DNA of 64,000 nt from Deltaproteobacteria bacterium. GTDB taxonomy: Bacteria; Myxococcota_A; UBA796; SXON01. The stretch lies in contig CANFCK010000020.1 in assembly GCA_947445035.1 (NCBI GenBank), forward strand, positions 1 through 64,000, in the 5' to 3' direction. Both the position numbers and the translations under genes were made by a program. The notes beneath the pieces were generated by a model that was not told where the DNA came from, did no database searches, and saw only the letters and a list, made by a program, of their open reading frames with translations. Shown here piece after piece: positions 61,992 to 64,000 of this stretch; within the stretch, counting starts at the first letter, position 1, and every line of letters starts with the position of its first letter.

Positions 61992-63494
61992 CTACACCAC
62001 GACGGTCTGTTGGTACACGCCGAAGACGGCGCGAAGGCAATCCGCGACCTCACCGAGCGTAGCCTTGGCCTGGACCGCCGCCAGCACACGCGGCATGGTG
62101 TTTTCGTCACCCGCGGCCGCCTGCTGCAGCGCGTCGAGAGTGTCCTTCACCGCGCCCGCGTCCCTCGCATCACGGAACCGGCGCAAACGCTCCACCTGGG
62201 CGCGTTCCAGCGCGCGGTCCACGCGCAACAAACCCTCGACCCTGGCCTCTTCTTCGACGTATTGGTTCACCCCGACGACGATCGCCCGCTTGTCCTCGAC
62301 GTCCCGCTGCGCTCGCCAGGCGCTGTCTTGGATTTCGCGCTGCGGGAAGCCCCGTTCGATTGCGGAGACCATCCCGCCAAACGAATCGATCTCGGCGATG
62401 AGCCGGGTGGCCTCGCGCTCCAACCGGTCGGTCAGCTCCTCGACGACATAGCTGCCACCGAAGGGATCAGGGTACTGAGCCACCCCTGACTCCAACGCGA
62501 TGACCTGCTGTGTGCGCAGGGCCAGACGGGCGCTGGCTTCGCTGGGCAGCGCCAGGGCCTCGTCCCGACCGTTGGTGTGCAATGACTGCGTGCCCCCCAT
62601 CACCGCGGCGAGGGCCTGAAGGGTCACGCGCACGACGTTGTTGTCGACCTGCTGGGCCGTGAGCGTGCTGCCGGCGGTCTGGGTGTGGAAGCGCAGGGTC
62701 TGAGATTTGGGGTCCTTGGAGCCGAACCGGTCCCGCATGATGTGCGCCCACATGCGACGTGCGGCGCGGTACTTCGCCACCTCCTCCAGAAAATCGTTGT
62801 GGGCGTTGAAGAAGAACGACAATCGCGGCGCGAAGGTGTCCACCACCAGACCCGCTGCCGCCGCCGCCTCCACATAGGCGATACCATCCGCCAGGGTAAA
62901 GGCCACCTCCTGCGCCGCCGTACTCCCGGCCTCACGAATGTGGTACCCGCTGATCGAGATGGTGTTCCATTGGGGTGTGTGCTCCCCGCACCAGGCGAAG
63001 ATGTCGGTGATGAGCCGCATACTCGGGCGCGGCGGGTAGATGTAGGTGCCGCGCGCGATGTATTCTTTGAGCACGTCGTTCTGGATGGTCCCTCGCAACG
63101 CTTGCGACGGCACCCCGCGGGCCCGCGCGACAGCGGTGTAAAACGCCAACAACGTGCCGGCTGTGGCGTTGATGGTCATCGACGTGCTGACCTCGCCGAG
63201 CGGCAGCCCGTCCAAAAGCGTGCCCATGTCCTCGACCGAACTGATGGCCACGCCGACCTTGCCCACCTCGCCCAGCGCCATGGCGTGGTCGCTGTCGTAG
63301 CCCATCTGCGTCGGCAGATCGAAGGCGCAGCTCAGCCCGGTCTGCCCCTTGGCGAGCAGGTACTTGAAGCGGCGATTGGTGTCGGCCGCATCGCCGAAAC
63401 CCGCGTACTGGCGCATGGTCCAGACGCGACCCTGGTACATCGTGGGGTGAATGCCGCGGGTGTACGGGAAGTGGCCGGGGGGCTCGGTCGACAT
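61992..63494 (-). CDS. Methylmalonyl-CoA mutase, large-subunit catalytic domain
   Basis: A 500-residue B12-dependent acyl-CoA mutase catalytic subunit that interconverts succinyl- and (R)-methylmalonyl-CoA. It lacks the cobalamin-binding domain, which is then a separate gene outside the window. TMRQYAGFG has Tyr30, the residue that marks methylmalonyl- rather than isobutyryl-CoA mutases, and [16 protein letters not shown] has the matching Arg. [31 protein letters not shown] and [19 protein letters not shown] are conserved. It begins [14 protein letters not shown], right at the family's PGxfPYTRG motif, so it is about 45 residues shorter at the N-terminus than most homologues. An in-frame TGA lies five codons upstream, so the short form is what this DNA encodes. 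Confidence 0.9.
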   Translation of the reverse strand: MSTEPPGHFPYTRGIHPTMYQGRVWTMRQYAGFGDAADTNRRFKYLLAKGQTGLSCAFDLPTQMGYDSDHAMALGEVGKVGVAISSVEDMGTLLDGLPLGEVSTSMTINATAGTLLAFYTAVARARGVPSQALRGTIQNDVLKEYIARGTYIYPPRPSMRLITDIFAWCGEHTPQWNTISISGYHIREAGSTAAQEVAFTLADGIAYVEAAAAAGLVVDTFAPRLSFFFNAHNDFLEEVAKYRAARRMWAHIMRDRFGSKDPKSQTLRFHTQTAGSTLTAQQVDNNVVRVTLQALAAVMGGTQSLHTNGRDEALALPSEASARLALRTQQVIALESGVAQYPDPFGGSYVVEELTDRLEREATRLIAEIDSFGGMVSAIERGFPQREIQDSAWRAQRDVEDKRAIVVGVNQYVEEEARVEGLLRVDRALERAQVERLRRFRDARDAGAVKDTLDALQQAAAGDENTMPRVLAAVQAKATLGEVADCLRAVFGVYQQTVVV

Positions 63495-63608
63495 GCCGCC
63501 TGGATATCATGACGCGCGCCAAGGCCCCCACCGCGGACCGATCGGGCCACGATGAACCTTGCCGCGGCGCCGCGGGTGGCGACATCGGCGCACCACCCGA
63601 ACCGCCTC

Positions 63609-64000
63609 TTACACAACGCCCCGAGGATCCACGGGCACCGCCAGCGCTTCTTCCGCCTGCGCCGCGGCAAAAGCCTGAAGGCGAGCGGCGATGGCTGGAT
63701 CCTGGAGGGCGAGGATCCTCGCCGCGAGCAGCCCCGCGTTGGCCGCCCCGTCGATCGCGACGGTGGCGACGGGAACGCCGCGCGGCATCTGCACGATCGA
63801 CAAGAGTGAGTCCAGGCCGTTGAGCGCGCGCGACGTCACCGGAACGCCGATGACCGGCAACCACGTCTTCGCGGCGATCATCCCTGGAAGATGCGCAGCA
63901 CCCCCGGCGCCGGCGATGATGACCCCCACGCCGCGCTCGGCCGCCGTCTCCGCGTAGGAGAAGAGCAGGTCGGGCGTACGATGGGCGCTGACGATGCGGA
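63609..64000 (-). CDS. purE: N5-carboxyaminoimidazole ribonucleotide mutase (cut by right edge)
   Basis: The C-terminal 130 residues of PurE, which converts N5-CAIR to CAIR in purine synthesis. The visible part begins [19 protein letters not shown], holding the active-site His of SAHRTP. It continues with [50 protein letters not shown] and a [12 protein letters not shown] helix. All are family hallmarks of class I PurE. The gene reads on the minus strand and its 5' end lies beyond position 64000. The 114 bp between its stop and the mutase start hold no gene. Confidence 0.96.
   Translation of the reverse strand, partial: RIVSAHRTPDLLFSYAETAAERGVGVIIAGAGGAAHLPGMIAAKTWLPVIGVPVTSRALNGLDSLLSIVQMPRGVPVATVAIDGAANAGLLAARILALQDPAIAARLQAFAAAQAEEALAVPVDPRGVV

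Overview
This 64 kb, GC-rich window looks like the chromosome of an uncultured myxobacterium-like (Myxococcota or 'deltaproteobacterial') organism. That is an inference from gene content. The window holds four large surface lipoproteins built from MopE-type Asp/Cys-rich repeats with FG-GAP, lamin-tail or beta-helix modules. It also holds a DUF4388 protein, a giant TPR protein, a CotH/lamin-tail lipoprotein, a MoxR/VWA pair and a gluzincin/beta-propeller/Omp85-like fusion. Intergenic gaps are mostly under 200 bp, and no gene-free stretch exceeds 300 bp apart from one decayed gene.

Region 1 (1-6.45 kb) is a defence island. It starts with the C-terminal end of an IS66-type transposase. Next come a TagO/VasI-like lipoprotein, a stand-alone HsdR-N-type nuclease-fold protein, and a complete PvuII-type restriction-modification system. 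In that system the N4-cytosine methylase diverges from a controller gene, which overlaps the endonuclease gene. An Abi_C abortive-infection protein follows, bracketed by a 27 bp imperfect direct repeat. The island ends with a zeta-type toxin and a small upstream antitoxin candidate. Short sequence motifs recur in its intergenic gaps.

Region 2 (6.5-28 kb) is mostly housekeeping and metabolism. It contains a MopE/beta-helix lipoprotein, an aldehyde dehydrogenase, and the complete EF-P beta-lysylation module (epmB divergent from efp-epmA, with overlapping start codons). It continues with a 1.2 kaa MopE/lamin-tail/FG-GAP lipoprotein, an orphan PfaD-type enoyl reductase, a DksA/TraR zinc-finger protein, a fused FAD monooxygenase/OYE protein, and uracil-DNA glycosylase. 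Next to tRNA-Gln(TTG) lie the remains of a ligase-associated DNA-repair cluster: a helicase gene with a large internal deletion and a PdeM phosphoesterase lacking its first metal-binding motif.

Region 3 (28-47.9 kb) holds a MoxR ATPase/VWA pair. A tightly coupled plus-strand operon follows: an NYN + OST-HTH-like RNase, two polytopic GT-C-like proteins flanking an LPG-synthase-TM flippase-like protein, and a MaoC dehydratase. A minus-strand run then encodes an MlaD/MCE protein, a 1,872-residue TPR protein, an ICMT-like methyltransferase, an unrecognised membrane protein and another MopE/FG-GAP lipoprotein.

Region 4 (47.9-64 kb) contains the metallopeptidase/propeller/barrel fusion, a class III nucleotide cyclase with a START-like front end, and the MopE lipoprotein with a Thr-Asp repeat stalk. 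It also contains an LpxH-like phosphoesterase, a cytochrome c/copper monooxygenase-like lipoprotein, rarA, a frameshifted pseudogene, a CotH lipoprotein, a methylmalonyl-CoA mutase large subunit and purE (cut by the right edge). A recurrent feature is a set of very short lipoprotein signal peptides with the cysteine at residues 8-12.
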